Shown: positions 1-6,575, numbered from the stretch's first letter. The stretch is 6,733 nucleotides of DNA from Sulfurovum sp. (GCA_030626265.1 DAOUPF010000072.1:1-6733), one strand, 5' to 3'. Notes: a model not told the origin generated them from the sequence alone. Made by a program: numbers and translations.

Positions 1-5
1 ATATT

Positions 6-20
6 ATTTACAAAGTAAAT
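6..20. repeat. Short perfect inverted repeat upstream of the DUF4405 gene
   Basis: ATTTAC-AAA-GTAAAT is a perfect 6-bp inverted repeat with a 3-bp centre, about 75 bp before the DUF4405 start. It could be an operator, or the tail of something left of the window. It lacks a T-run and a GC-rich stem, so it is not a convincing terminator. In AT-rich DNA such a repeat can arise by chance. Confidence 0.25.
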
Positions 21-93
21 CTTATCAATCAAGGTGGTTTTTAATAATCTTTTTTATAGAATACGCTTTTACATTATACTAACAGGAAACAAA

Positions 94-528
94 ATGCTCA
101 GAAAAATCACATCATTCTTACTTCTATTTTCATTTATCATCATGGTTATCTCTGGTGTTGCAGAGTTCATATCACCATTTGGTAGGCTATCTATGATGAT
201 CAAATGGGAGATGCTAGGACTAGACAAAATGAGATGGCAAGCACTACATATAATCTTCATGATGGTCTTTACCCTAGCTGGGCTTTTTCACATCTTTCTC
301 AACATCAAGCCTATCAAAGCCTACCTCAAAAATCGTTCTAGAAAGATGGTAGTATTTACAAAAGAGATGAGCATAGCACTACTCATCACAGCAGGACTTT
401 TCTATGGTACAGTACAGAAATACGAGCCTCTAGAGAAGTTTGTAAAACTAAATAAAAGCTTCAATGACCACTGGATAGAGGAGTTCAAAAAAGAGAGAGC
501 AGAAAAGATGTTACAAGCTAGAAAATAG
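94..528 (+). CDS. DUF4405-type small membrane protein, possible b-type haem protein
   Basis: This is a 144-residue inner-membrane protein of unknown function that fits the DUF4405 group, whose members resemble the membrane-embedded cytochrome b fold. Three hydrophobic segments are visible, at about residues 5-27, 48-72 and 90-107. The tail is charged and lysine/glutamate-rich (112-144) and probably cytoplasmic. His52 (in WQALHIIF) and His66 (in LFHIF) lie 14 residues apart on the second helix, a spacing compatible with haem ligation; that role is inference. I chose the ATG at 94 because AGGA (84-87) precedes it by 6 nt and the protein then starts MLRKITSF. A longer reading from GTG at 34 adds 20 residues with no convincing ribosome site. 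The gene stands alone on the + strand, with 203 bp to the next gene. What lies to its left is not visible, so a redox operon context cannot be judged. Confidence 0.75.
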   Translation: MLRKITSFLLLFSFIIMVISGVAEFISPFGRLSMMIKWEMLGLDKMRWQALHIIFMMVFTLAGLFHIFLNIKPIKAYLKNRSRKMVVFTKEMSIALLITAGLFYGTVQKYEPLEKFVKLNKSFNDHWIEEFKKERAEKMLQARK

Positions 529-686
529 TAATTGTCTTTTACTGATTTATCCCTTTATCCCTTTCTATTTTTATACTTAAGGTAGTGGGGTTTTTACCTG
601 CTTCTGGGGTTCAAAGATTCCCTAGGATCAAGAATTGTTTACATATTTTACTGTGATGGAGGTTTCAGGATTGAGTATATATTTCT
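529..686. other. Intergenic region between DUF4405 gene and DUF2157 operon
   Basis: No gene is supportable here. It holds a perfect tandem duplication of ATCCCTTT (549-556 and 557-564), a weak hairpin AGGTA...TACCT (580-584 with 595-599, 10-nt loop) with no T-run after it, and an imperfect palindrome around CCTAGG (616-629). None is a clear terminator for the gene on the left. The right end of the gap carries the promoter listed separately. Confidence 0.5.
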
Positions 687-695
687 TGATATAAT
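687..695 (+). promoter_or_regulatory. Extended -10 promoter for the DUF2157-DUF4401-GDYXXLXY operon
   Basis: TGATATAAT is a perfect extended -10 (TGnTATAAT). No good -35 lies 16-18 bp upstream; TTGAGT at 671-676 is only 13 bp away. Extended -10 motifs commonly compensate for a poor -35. Transcription would begin near 702, giving a leader of about 30 nt that contains AGGA (720-723) spaced 8 nt from the ATG at 732. Confidence 0.6.
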
Positions 696-731
696 ATTCA
701 CACTATAAACAATGAAACTAGGATTCTAAAT

Positions 732-1688
732 ATGACTAGAGAACGAAGACAAATAACCGATGAAATAGAACAGGGCATACCCCCTAAAGATAAGATTGAT
801 GAGATGCTTAGGTCACGAGGAATCATACCTGATGAAACCAAATGGCGATATTTCATCAATCAACTCACTCTGTGGCTTGGTGGATTGGCTTTGGCATTTA
901 GCCTTATGTTTTTTATCGCGTATAACTGGCAAGAGCTAGGTCGATTTGCCAAGTTTGGGATGGTAGAAGGGATTATTATTTTAACGATTGGGGTCTATTG
1001 CAAGTATTATGAGCATACAACGGCAAGTAAAGTATGGCTACTGGTTGCCACGATTAGTCTTGGAGTTTTGCTGGCACTGTTTGGTCAGACTTATCAGACT
1101 GGTGCCGATCCTTGGCAACTCTTTTTCAACTGGGCACTGCTCATGATGCCATGGGCAATCATCGGACGCTTTGCTTCTCTCTGGATCCTATGGGTCGCTC
1201 TCATCAATATCTCTATTATCCTATATTTTCACATATTTCAGGGCATTTTCTGGTTTGGGTCAGATTCAGCAGTGTGGATGATTTTTCTTTTCAATACAGC
1301 ACTACTAGCAATATGGGAGTTTTTCTCAGAAAGTTGGGACTGGTTGTCAGAACGCTGGGCGATACAGCTACTCGCAACATGGAGCGGGATTTCCATAACA
1401 TGGCTGATCATGGATGCCCTCCTTTCATATGAGGGTGGCAATGAAATAGCTAGTTTGATCTGGTTGATCTGGCTGGCTGTCATCTATTATGTTTACCGTA
1501 TACGAAATATTGATCTTTTTATTCTGGCGGGATCCTGCTTGTCCATCATCACCATCGTAGTATCATTTTTAGGAAAACTTATTTTGGATGATGCTCTTGG
1601 TTTCTTCTTTTTGGCACTTGTGGTCATAGGGATGGGTTCCACCGCAGCAATCTGGTTAAAAAATATACATGCAGAGTTACATTTATGA
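732..1688 (+). CDS. DUF2157 domain polytopic membrane protein
   Basis: This 318-residue inner-membrane protein matches the DUF2157 family, whose biochemical role is unknown. The first 40 residues are hydrophilic and probably cytoplasmic (acidic/basic, with a DEMLRSRGIIPDET stretch). About eight to ten hydrophobic segments follow between residues 46 and 307. The best family signature is around residues 117-140, where a Phe-Gly-Gln-Thr-Tyr-Gln-Thr-Gly-Ala-Asp stretch runs into a Trp-rich helix; this GQxYQTGADxW pattern is typical of DUF2157. The protein is unusually rich in tryptophan. The start at 732 is supported by AGGA 8 nt upstream and by the promoter just before it. It is the first gene of a three-gene operon, and its stop overlaps the next start as ATGA. 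I expect it to form a complex with the next two products, but only gene order supports that. Confidence 0.85.
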   Translation: MTRERRQITDEIEQGIPPKDKIDEMLRSRGIIPDETKWRYFINQLTLWLGGLALAFSLMFFIAYNWQELGRFAKFGMVEGIIILTIGVYCKYYEHTTASKVWLLVATISLGVLLALFGQTYQTGADPWQLFFNWALLMMPWAIIGRFASLWILWVALINISIILYFHIFQGIFWFGSDSAVWMIFLFNTALLAIWEFFSESWDWLSERWAIQLLATWSGISITWLIMDALLSYEGGNEIASLIWLIWLAVIYYVYRIRNIDLFILAGSCLSIITIVVSFLGKLILDDALGFFFLALVVIGMGSTAAIWLKNIHAELHL

Positions 1689-2692
1689 AACAAGAGATTA
1701 ACACAACAATAGACTCCCCATGGTATGTGAAAATGATATCAGCATTCTCTGGCTGGTTAGCATCACTATTTCTTCTGGGTTTTATCGGGATGGCATTTAG
1801 CTTTGTTTTTGAACAGAGTGGTGTCGCCTTATTTGTCAGTGGAGTGATGATGGGAGGTGCTTTTCTACTACTACGCCATTCTAAAAATGACTTTACAGAA
1901 CATATGGGCTTAGCCATTAGCCTCGCAGGTCAAGCACTATTTGCCTATGCACTACATGATTTGAGTGCTAGAGCAGCCATCTTCTGGCTACCAATGTTTC
2001 TGTTACAAATAGTGCTAATCACTGCTGTGTCACATTTCTCTCATCGTGTATTCTCCTCATTTGTTGCCACAATTTCACTCACTATGCTACTATCCACCAT
2101 AGGGCTGTTTTATATTACGCATGCTGCCATGCTGTTTCTTGCTGCTCTGTGCTGGATTAATGAGTTTCACTATCCACACCATATCAAGAAAATCAGAGCT
2201 ATAGGTTACGGTATAGTACTGGCTCTTATTGGTCTCAAAGGAATGGCACTGTTTGGTCACAAAACACTAGAGAGTATTCTTTTTCAAGATCAGTGGATAC
2301 AGCTGATTGAACCTTGGATCGGTGAGGTGCTCATCAGTGCAGTTGCACTTTATGTAGTTTGGATATTGTTGAGTCGTTATGGTCACGGTCTTTTAGAGCA
2401 AACTTCTCTCCTCGTCCTATTCGGCACTCTTCTACTCTGTGGTGTTTCTATGGAAGCACCAGGTATTACTGTTGGTGTAGTGATTCTGTTGTTAGGCTTT
2501 TATGGATCAAATCGTCTACTCATGGGTTTAGGTACAGTATCACTCCTATTTTACATTAGCTCATATTACTACCTTCTCGACACGACACTGCTAAATAAAT
2601 CTAAAACATTGCTTCTCGTTGGACTGGCACTACTTGGGGTTCGCTGGATGATACTCTTTTTTTTAGCACCAAAGGAGGGATCTAATGCATAG
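1685..2692 (+). CDS. DUF4401 domain polytopic membrane protein
   Basis: This 335-residue inner-membrane protein fits the DUF4401 family, which regularly follows DUF2157 genes; no activity is established. A short hydrophilic head of about 15 residues leads into SPWYVKMISAFSGWLASL, a typical family start. Roughly ten hydrophobic segments fill the rest, and the end carries the family-like pattern YYYLLDTTLLNKS followed by a last helix with GLALLGVRWMI. A His-rich cytoplasmic or loop patch (residues about 161-168, with three His) separates the halves. Its ATG overlaps the upstream TGA as ATGA and is preceded by no strong ribosome site, so translation is probably coupled to the DUF2157 gene. Its stop lies inside the next gene (8-nt overlap). 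No truncation or frameshift is seen. Confidence 0.85.
   Translation: MKQEINTTIDSPWYVKMISAFSGWLASLFLLGFIGMAFSFVFEQSGVALFVSGVMMGGAFLLLRHSKNDFTEHMGLAISLAGQALFAYALHDLSARAAIFWLPMFLLQIVLITAVSHFSHRVFSSFVATISLTMLLSTIGLFYITHAAMLFLAALCWINEFHYPHHIKKIRAIGYGIVLALIGLKGMALFGHKTLESILFQDQWIQLIEPWIGEVLISAVALYVVWILLSRYGHGLLEQTSLLVLFGTLLLCGVSMEAPGITVGVVILLLGFYGSNRLLMGLGTVSLLFYISSYYYLLDTTLLNKSKTLLLVGLALLGVRWMILFFLAPKEGSNA
2673..2678 (+). promoter_or_regulatory. Strong ribosome binding site for the GDYXXLXY gene
   Basis: AGGAGG sits inside the end of the DUF4401 gene, 6 nt before the ATG at 2685. It is the strongest Shine-Dalgarno in the operon and fixes this start. It may raise output of the third protein relative to the two polytopic ones. 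Confidence 0.7.
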
Positions 2693-3200
2693 AGTTGTTG
2701 CGGTCGTTACCACGATAGTAATATTAGGCTTGGTCAACTGGTCTATTATCCAAAAAGAAAAACACTTAGCAGAGGGACGCAGAGTCAACCTCTCCCTAAT
2801 GCCAGTCGACCCCCGTTCACTGATGCAAGGCGACTATATGGCACTACGCTTTAGCTTAGCCGAAAAAGTTAGGGCAGCTCTCCCTCAGGTGAAGAGTAGT
2901 ACAGGGCAGCGTCATGGCATACTAGCTACATCTGATGGTCATGTAGTCGTGAAACTAGATGAGCAGAGTATAGGCACATTCAAGAGCATATACAGTGGAA
3001 AAACTCTAGCAAATAATGAGATTCTTATGCACTATCGCGTTCGCAATGGCAAAGTTAAACTAGCAACAAATGCTTACTTCTTCCAAGAAGGTCATGCCAA
3101 AAAATATGAATCAGCCAAATTTGGACAATTTGCTGTAAACAAAGAGGGGGAGCTACTGCTCGTGTTGATGCTAGATGAGCATCTTAATAAAATAGATTAA
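2685..3200 (+). CDS. GDYXXLXY-family membrane-anchored protein
   Basis: This 171-residue protein belongs to the GDYXXLXY family, named after its motif; its function is unknown. A single N-terminal hydrophobic segment (residues about 3-22) acts as a signal anchor, placing the rest outside the cytoplasm. The signature begins at residues 40-48 (PVDPRSLMQ) and continues as Gly49-Asp50-Tyr51-Met-Ala-Leu54-Arg-Phe56. The last family aromatic is Phe rather than Tyr, a conservative change. A second family block lies at 129-165 (NAYFFQEGHAKKYESAKFG, then a GELLLVLML strand). The length is normal for the family. It is the last gene of the operon, overlaps the DUF4401 gene by 8 nt and has its own strong ribosome site. 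The co-occurrence of GDYXXLXY with DUF4401/DUF2157 is established; a shared complex is inference. Confidence 0.88.
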   Translation: MHRVVAVVTTIVILGLVNWSIIQKEKHLAEGRRVNLSLMPVDPRSLMQGDYMALRFSLAEKVRAALPQVKSSTGQRHGILATSDGHVVVKLDEQSIGTFKSIYSGKTLANNEILMHYRVRNGKVKLATNAYFFQEGHAKKYESAKFGQFAVNKEGELLLVLMLDEHLNKID

Positions 3201-3229
3201 AAGGGGTTTATTATTAGAGGTTCCTTTTA
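3198..3229. terminator. Bidirectional hairpin between convergent operons
   Basis: TAAAAGG (3198-3204) pairs with CCTTTTA (3223-3229), a perfect 7-bp stem around an 18-nt centre. On the + strand transcript the stem can be lengthened by G-U pairs (3205-3208 with 3219-3222). The left arm contains the GDYXXLXY stop TAA. The right arm ends 1 nt before the Sel1 stop codon (3230-3232). The T-run inside the right arm is short and the stem is AT-rich, so its strength as a terminator is uncertain. Confidence 0.5.
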
Positions 3230-3646
3230 CTAATTTCTCATTACAAATTTCAATACCTCTTTAGCTTTGTCATTGCCACCTATAGCTAGCTCTGTCAATA
3301 GATCTCTAGATTTATTGACACTCTTCTCACACCCTAAACCTTTATAAAAATTCCAAGCTACTAACATTTTAGCCTCATTGTCTCCCATATTTGCGGCAGT
3401 CAAATAGTATTTGTGAGATTTAGTATAGTCCATTATCTTATATTTTTTTGTTTTATAGTAGTATCCCAAAAGAAATGCTGATTTTCTATCTCTATCATTT
3501 TCTGCAGCCTCTTTTAGAAGTGTTACAGCCTTAGCATCATTATGTAAATCACTATCATGTAGATATGCCATAGCGAGCAAGAACTTATGGTTCACAGTTG
3601 CATAGAGTAAAACAACAACAAGACCTAATAGTAATATTTTTCTCAT
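3230..3646 (-). CDS. Sel1-repeat protein with N-terminal membrane anchor or signal
   Basis: This is a 138-residue protein. Residues 1-17 (MRKILLLGLVVVLLYAT) form a signal peptide or anchor, so the rest probably lies in the periplasm. The remainder shows helical-pair repeats of the Sel1/TPR kind at about 21-53, 56-89 and 91-126. The clearest features are Ala/Gly at repeat positions, LLKEAAEND, KYYLTAANMGDNEAK and WNFYKGLGCEKSVNKS. Such repeats bind proteins; the partner is unknown, though the co-transcribed porin or small protein is a candidate. A single Cys106 is present. The gene is the last of the - strand operon and starts 2 nt after the porin stop. AGG lies 8 nt before the ATG. It is short for a Sel1 protein, with only about three repeats, but shows no sign of being broken. 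Confidence 0.75.
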   Translation of the reverse strand: MRKILLLGLVVVLLYATVNHKFLLAMAYLHDSDLHNDAKAVTLLKEAAENDRDRKSAFLLGYYYKTKKYKIMDYTKSHKYYLTAANMGDNEAKMLVAWNFYKGLGCEKSVNKSRDLLTELAIGGNDKAKEVLKFVMRN

Positions 3647-3648
3647 CT

Positions 3649-4698
3649 CTAAAACCTATATTTTAATTGTAATTGAAACCAATTTGTACGCTTAGATATA
3701 CTACCAATCTCATCACTCTTTTGAGTTAGATATGTAGCCTCAAGCCCAAACTTATCATAATTTGTAGCAAATGTCACTCCAAACTCTTTTCCTATCTGTT
3801 CAGTACCATAATCACTTTTGTACTCAGTATGACCAAAATGCAATTTAGCCTGCATATTTTTATATTTGTAACTTATATCAGCATATATATTTTTAGCATC
3901 AAGCTCATCTAGGAATCCATGAAGAGCAAATATTTTAAACTCTGTACCACCCAATGCATAGATGTTACGCAGTGACCCCTCATATACATCATAGTATCCG
4001 ACTTCGGCATAAAAACTTTCATATAGATATCCAAAGCGAAGCTTATAAGCTTTTTCATCTGCCAGAGAAGTGGAGCTAAAGTTCAGATGTTCTATACCTA
4101 AGATAAAATCATCACTCTGTAGTGACATATATATGTTACTGACATCATGATCATCATATGTAAAAAAAGTAGCCTCTGTCTCAAACATACCTTTAGTAAA
4201 ATATAGATTCACTCCATAAAGGTCATCCAGTTTTGTATTGACATAGTAGGTAGGATACAGCACACTGTAACGATTAAAATAAAAGGCTTTGGCAGAAAAG
4301 TTATCAACATCACCTACTACCATGACTCCATCAAAACTACCCATTAAAAGGTTGATATCTAAGGATTCTCTTCCTACACTTATCAAAGTATCTGCAGTAG
4401 GATAATAATCTATAGAGAGGCTATGTACTATAGCTCTATTCTTCTCTATTGTATCAAAAAAATTGATATCATCATCTTTAGATATACCTAGAGCTGTGAC
4501 CCCTGCTCTTAAATCTATATCACCTGCAAATAAAGAGTATTTATCTTCAGCTCTAAGGTAAATTGAAAGAGCACTGCTAGTATCATTTCCTCTATATTTA
4601 AACGAAGTATAGTTGGTAGAGATACTATTGTCTTTGGCAAAAGAGAATAATGTGATAAGTATCGGTAAACTAAGATATCTTATACTTCTTATTTGCAT
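3649..4698 (-). CDS. Outer-membrane beta-barrel protein, Opr/porin-like
   Basis: This 349-residue protein is probably an outer-membrane channel. Residues 1-21 look like a signal peptide (MQIRSIR, a hydrophobic core, then FSFA before KDN). The rest is alternating polar/apolar strands with many aromatics and acidic loops, and it ends KYRF, the C-terminal Phe expected of barrel proteins recognised by the BAM machinery. The stretch at 106-146, with ISVGRESLDI, FDGVMVVGDVDNFSAKAFYF and NRYSV, resembles the Opr-family porins common in Campylobacterota. The family assignment is by eye and weaker than the barrel call. The substrate is unknown. Its ATG overlaps the stop of the preceding small gene as TAATG and has only a weak ribosome site (GAAG), so translation is likely coupled. 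Being downstream of a two-component pair suggests that its level is set by that pair. Confidence 0.75.
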   Translation of the reverse strand: MQIRSIRYLSLPILITLFSFAKDNSISTNYTSFKYRGNDTSSALSIYLRAEDKYSLFAGDIDLRAGVTALGISKDDDINFFDTIEKNRAIVHSLSIDYYPTADTLISVGRESLDINLLMGSFDGVMVVGDVDNFSAKAFYFNRYSVLYPTYYVNTKLDDLYGVNLYFTKGMFETEATFFTYDDHDVSNIYMSLQSDDFILGIEHLNFSSTSLADEKAYKLRFGYLYESFYAEVGYYDVYEGSLRNIYALGGTEFKIFALHGFLDELDAKNIYADISYKYKNMQAKLHFGHTEYKSDYGTEQIGKEFGVTFATNYDKFGLEATYLTQKSDEIGSISKRTNWFQLQLKYRF

Positions 4699-4955
4699 TA
4701 TTGTACTTTACTTCTACTATTTGTTAATACTTGTAACTTCTCATTAGTATGGCTTTTATCTACATAGTTTTGCAGAGACTTTCGAGAAGAAGAGCGACTG
4801 CGTGTTTTTATCTTCATCTCTTTTTCCCACTTGTCAAGTACCCAATTGTATTCACTCTTTTTTATACTAGCAAATAGAGACAGTGCTTTATCTTCTGGCA
4901 TAGGAGAAGCCATAAGAGCTATAGTAATAATCAGCAAGATATATATTTTTTTCAT
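4698..4955 (-). CDS. Small secreted basic protein of unknown function
   Basis: This is an 85-residue protein I do not recognise. Residues 1-16 form a clear signal peptide (MKKIYILLIITIALMA), and the mature part is predicted to be periplasmic. The mature chain has an acidic/hydrophobic start (PMPEDKALSLF), a probable amphipathic helix at 32-48 (KKSEYNWVLDKWEKEM), a basic serine/arginine patch at 49-60 (IKTRSRSSSRKS) and a polar tail. There is no cysteine. I chose the ATG at 4955 because AAGGA lies 8 nt upstream and the signal peptide then starts cleanly. A reading from 4994 would add 13 charged residues that overlap the kinase gene. It starts 2 nt after the kinase stop, and its own stop overlaps the porin start. 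The position between kinase and porin fits a sensor accessory, a periplasmic signal or a barrel partner; none is shown. Confidence 0.72.
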   Translation of the reverse strand: MKKIYILLIITIALMASPMPEDKALSLFASIKKSEYNWVLDKWEKEMKIKTRSRSSSRKSLQNYVDKSHTNEKLQVLTNSRSKVQ

Positions 4956-4957
4956 AC

Positions 4958-5935
4958 TTAATGTCCTTCTTTTCTTTTCATATCTTTTATACATTCTTTA
5001 AAGTTTAGTGAGATTATAGTACCTTTGCCCAATACACTAGAGACTTCTATGCCTATATGGTTTCTATCAAGCATAGCCAAAACTGAAGCAAGCCCCAAGC
5101 CATTACCCTGTATAGAGTAGTCTTCTCTATAATTCTTCTCAAAAACCTTTTCAGGATGATTCATCCCTTTGCCATTATCTTCTATGACTAATAATGCATC
5201 TTTTATATATAATTTTATAGGATTACTATTTTGGTTATATTTGATAGCATTTGAGATTAGGTTTTGTATGATACGGCTAAGATCTATGGAGTTTAGATAT
5301 ACCATCTGCTCTTGAAGCTCATATACAAAAGGTTGAGAGCTGTGTTTGAGTCTAAAATCCTCTATGATCTCTTCAGTTATTTCTGCTAGATCCACCTCAT
5401 CTATCTCTATCTCACTCTTTTCATCAGCAAGAGCTAGAAGATCATGTTGCATGTCACCTAGCTGTTTGGAGGAAGCCAATATACGAGTAAGCTTTTTATC
5501 TGGATTCTTAGGGTTTTTTATGAGAGATTTTGTATTGAGGAGTATAGTACTTACAGGTGTATTTATATCATGGACTATATTGGCTATGAAGTTGTCTATC
5601 ATTGTAGATGCCTGCCGTACAGGTCGTATAGAAAACAGAGATAAGAATAGACTAATAGGTATAAACATCACCATCAAAATCCCAAATGCATATAATATAC
5701 TATCATACACAGACTGCATATCTGGCTTGACTATTTTATTTTTGTTGCAGTCTGTATCAAACCCAAGACTCATACACTCTATATACTCCAGCTGAGTGGT
5801 AAGTGCAGCTTCTTTACCAAGGCGTGTATGCTCTTGCATATAATAGAGTACGGATATCGTAGCAAACATCAAAATAAATGCCCCTAAAAAGAGTATGAAA
5901 AATCGTACAAATGCATTCTTCTCATACTGCTTCAA
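4958..5935 (-). CDS. Sensor histidine kinase with short two-cysteine periplasmic loop
   Basis: This 325-residue inner-membrane sensor kinase is the partner of the regulator just upstream. Transmembrane helix 1 spans about residues 9-33 and helix 2 about 80-103. The roughly 46-residue loop between them should be periplasmic and carries Cys54 and Cys63. Helix 2 leads almost directly to the H-box (NFIANIVHDINTP, phospho-acceptor His122), leaving no room for a HAMP domain. The ATPase domain has an N-box (RIIQNLISNAIKYN, about 221-234), G1 box DNGKG (253-257) and G2 box GNGLGL (277-282). All catalytic motifs are intact. The start is TTG at 5935, overlapping the regulator gene by 14 nt; GAGG (5944-5947) lies 8 nt before it. 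No in-frame ATG gives both the first helix and a plausible ribosome site. The stimulus is unknown. The HDINTP form of the H-box, instead of HELRTP, fits a campylobacterote type. Confidence 0.9.
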   Translation of the reverse strand: MKQYEKNAFVRFFILFLGAFILMFATISVLYYMQEHTRLGKEAALTTQLEYIECMSLGFDTDCNKNKIVKPDMQSVYDSILYAFGILMVMFIPISLFLSLFSIRPVRQASTMIDNFIANIVHDINTPVSTILLNTKSLIKNPKNPDKKLTRILASSKQLGDMQHDLLALADEKSEIEIDEVDLAEITEEIIEDFRLKHSSQPFVYELQEQMVYLNSIDLSRIIQNLISNAIKYNQNSNPIKLYIKDALLVIEDNGKGMNHPEKVFEKNYREDYSIQGNGLGLASVLAMLDRNHIGIEVSSVLGKGTIISLNFKECIKDMKRKEGH

Positions 5936-6575
5936 AGATATACCCTCTCCCGCGAATATTACGTAAATACCCTTTACCTACAGCATTCTTGATTTTGTTA
6001 ATATATCCTCTAAATGTAGAATCTGTGATATACTCACCCTCATATACATCCTCTATCACCTGTTCCTTGGGGATGATTTTGCCACTATGTTCTAAGAAAT
6101 ATTCTAGTATCTGTGCCTCTTTTTGCTTGAGTATAATCTTCTCTTCATTGTTGATTAGCTCATAGCTATCAGGCATATATACTATACTATCTGAGATGAC
6201 ATACCTCTTTTTACTCTGCAAAAACCTCATCATACGAGCTAGCAACTCATCTATATCAAATGGCTTTTTCAGATAGTCACTCGCCCCTACTTCAAACCCA
6301 TCTACTACATCTTGTGAATTACGCTTAGAGGTGAGAAATATTGTAGGAGTCTCATCTCCTGCCTCTCGTAGTGCTTTTAAGAGTTCAAAACCATCCATCC
6401 CTATGACATTGACATCAAAAAGATATATATCAAACTTATTATCATATGATAGGTCTATAACTGTATCAGAGCTATCAGTAGATGTTACAAAAAACCCTTC
6501 ATCTACCAATGCCTCTTCTACAGTATCTCGTAAATGCAAATCATCTTCTAAAAGTAGTACTTTATATGCTTGCAT
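5922..6575 (-). CDS. OmpR-family response regulator
   Basis: This 217-residue DNA-binding response regulator has the usual length for the family. The receiver domain spans about residues 4-118. Its acidic pocket is Glu10-Asp11-Asp12, the phospho-acceptor is Asp54 (LFDVN), the switch Thr is Thr82 (IFLTS), and the conserved Lys-Pro is Lys104-Pro105. A short linker leads to a winged-helix output domain (about 125-217) ending in the wing hairpin IRGRGYIF. The recognition helix probably lies near DSTFRGYINKIKNAV (185-199). The start at 6575 is supported by AGAGG (6582-6586) 6 nt upstream. It is the first gene of the - strand operon and overlaps the kinase by 14 nt, so the two are surely a pair. 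An 11-bp direct repeat in its leader suggests autoregulation. The metal or envelope stimulus cannot be read from the sequence. Confidence 0.93.
   Translation of the reverse strand: MQAYKVLLLEDDLHLRDTVEEALVDEGFFVTSTDSSDTVIDLSYDNKFDIYLFDVNVIGMDGFELLKALREAGDETPTIFLTSKRNSQDVVDGFEVGASDYLKKPFDIDELLARMMRFLQSKKRYVISDSIVYMPDSYELINNEEKIILKQKEAQILEYFLEHSGKIIPKEQVIEDVYEGEYITDSTFRGYINKIKNAVGKGYLRNIRGRGYIFEAV

Noticed and set aside
75..80. TATACT as a -10 for the DUF4405 gene
   Set aside because: Transcription would start inside or after the ribosome site at 84-87, leaving almost no leader; no fitting -35 is seen.
34..93. GTG start extending the DUF4405 protein by 20 residues
   Set aside because: The added residues have no ribosome site in front and do not look like the family; ATG at 94 has AGGA at a 6-nt spacing.
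549..564. Tandem duplication of ATCCCTTT
   Set aside because: Only two 8-bp copies, no further copies in the window, so not a repeat array or CRISPR; likely slippage.
606..622. tRNA T-arm-like stretch (GGGGTTCAAAGATTCCC), possibly a tRNA remnant or attachment site
   Set aside because: The stem after the TTCAAAG loop is shifted by two bases, no acceptor stem, anticodon arm or CCA is found, and there is no integrase or repeat partner.
1112..1432. + strand 106-residue reading frame inside the DUF2157 gene
   Set aside because: It lies in another frame of a well-supported gene, has no family features and no ribosome site.
5346..5795. + strand 149-residue reading frame opposite the kinase gene
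   Set aside because: It is an antisense shadow of intact kinase motifs, Ser/Arg/Ile-rich as expected from reverse reading, with no promoter or ribosome site.
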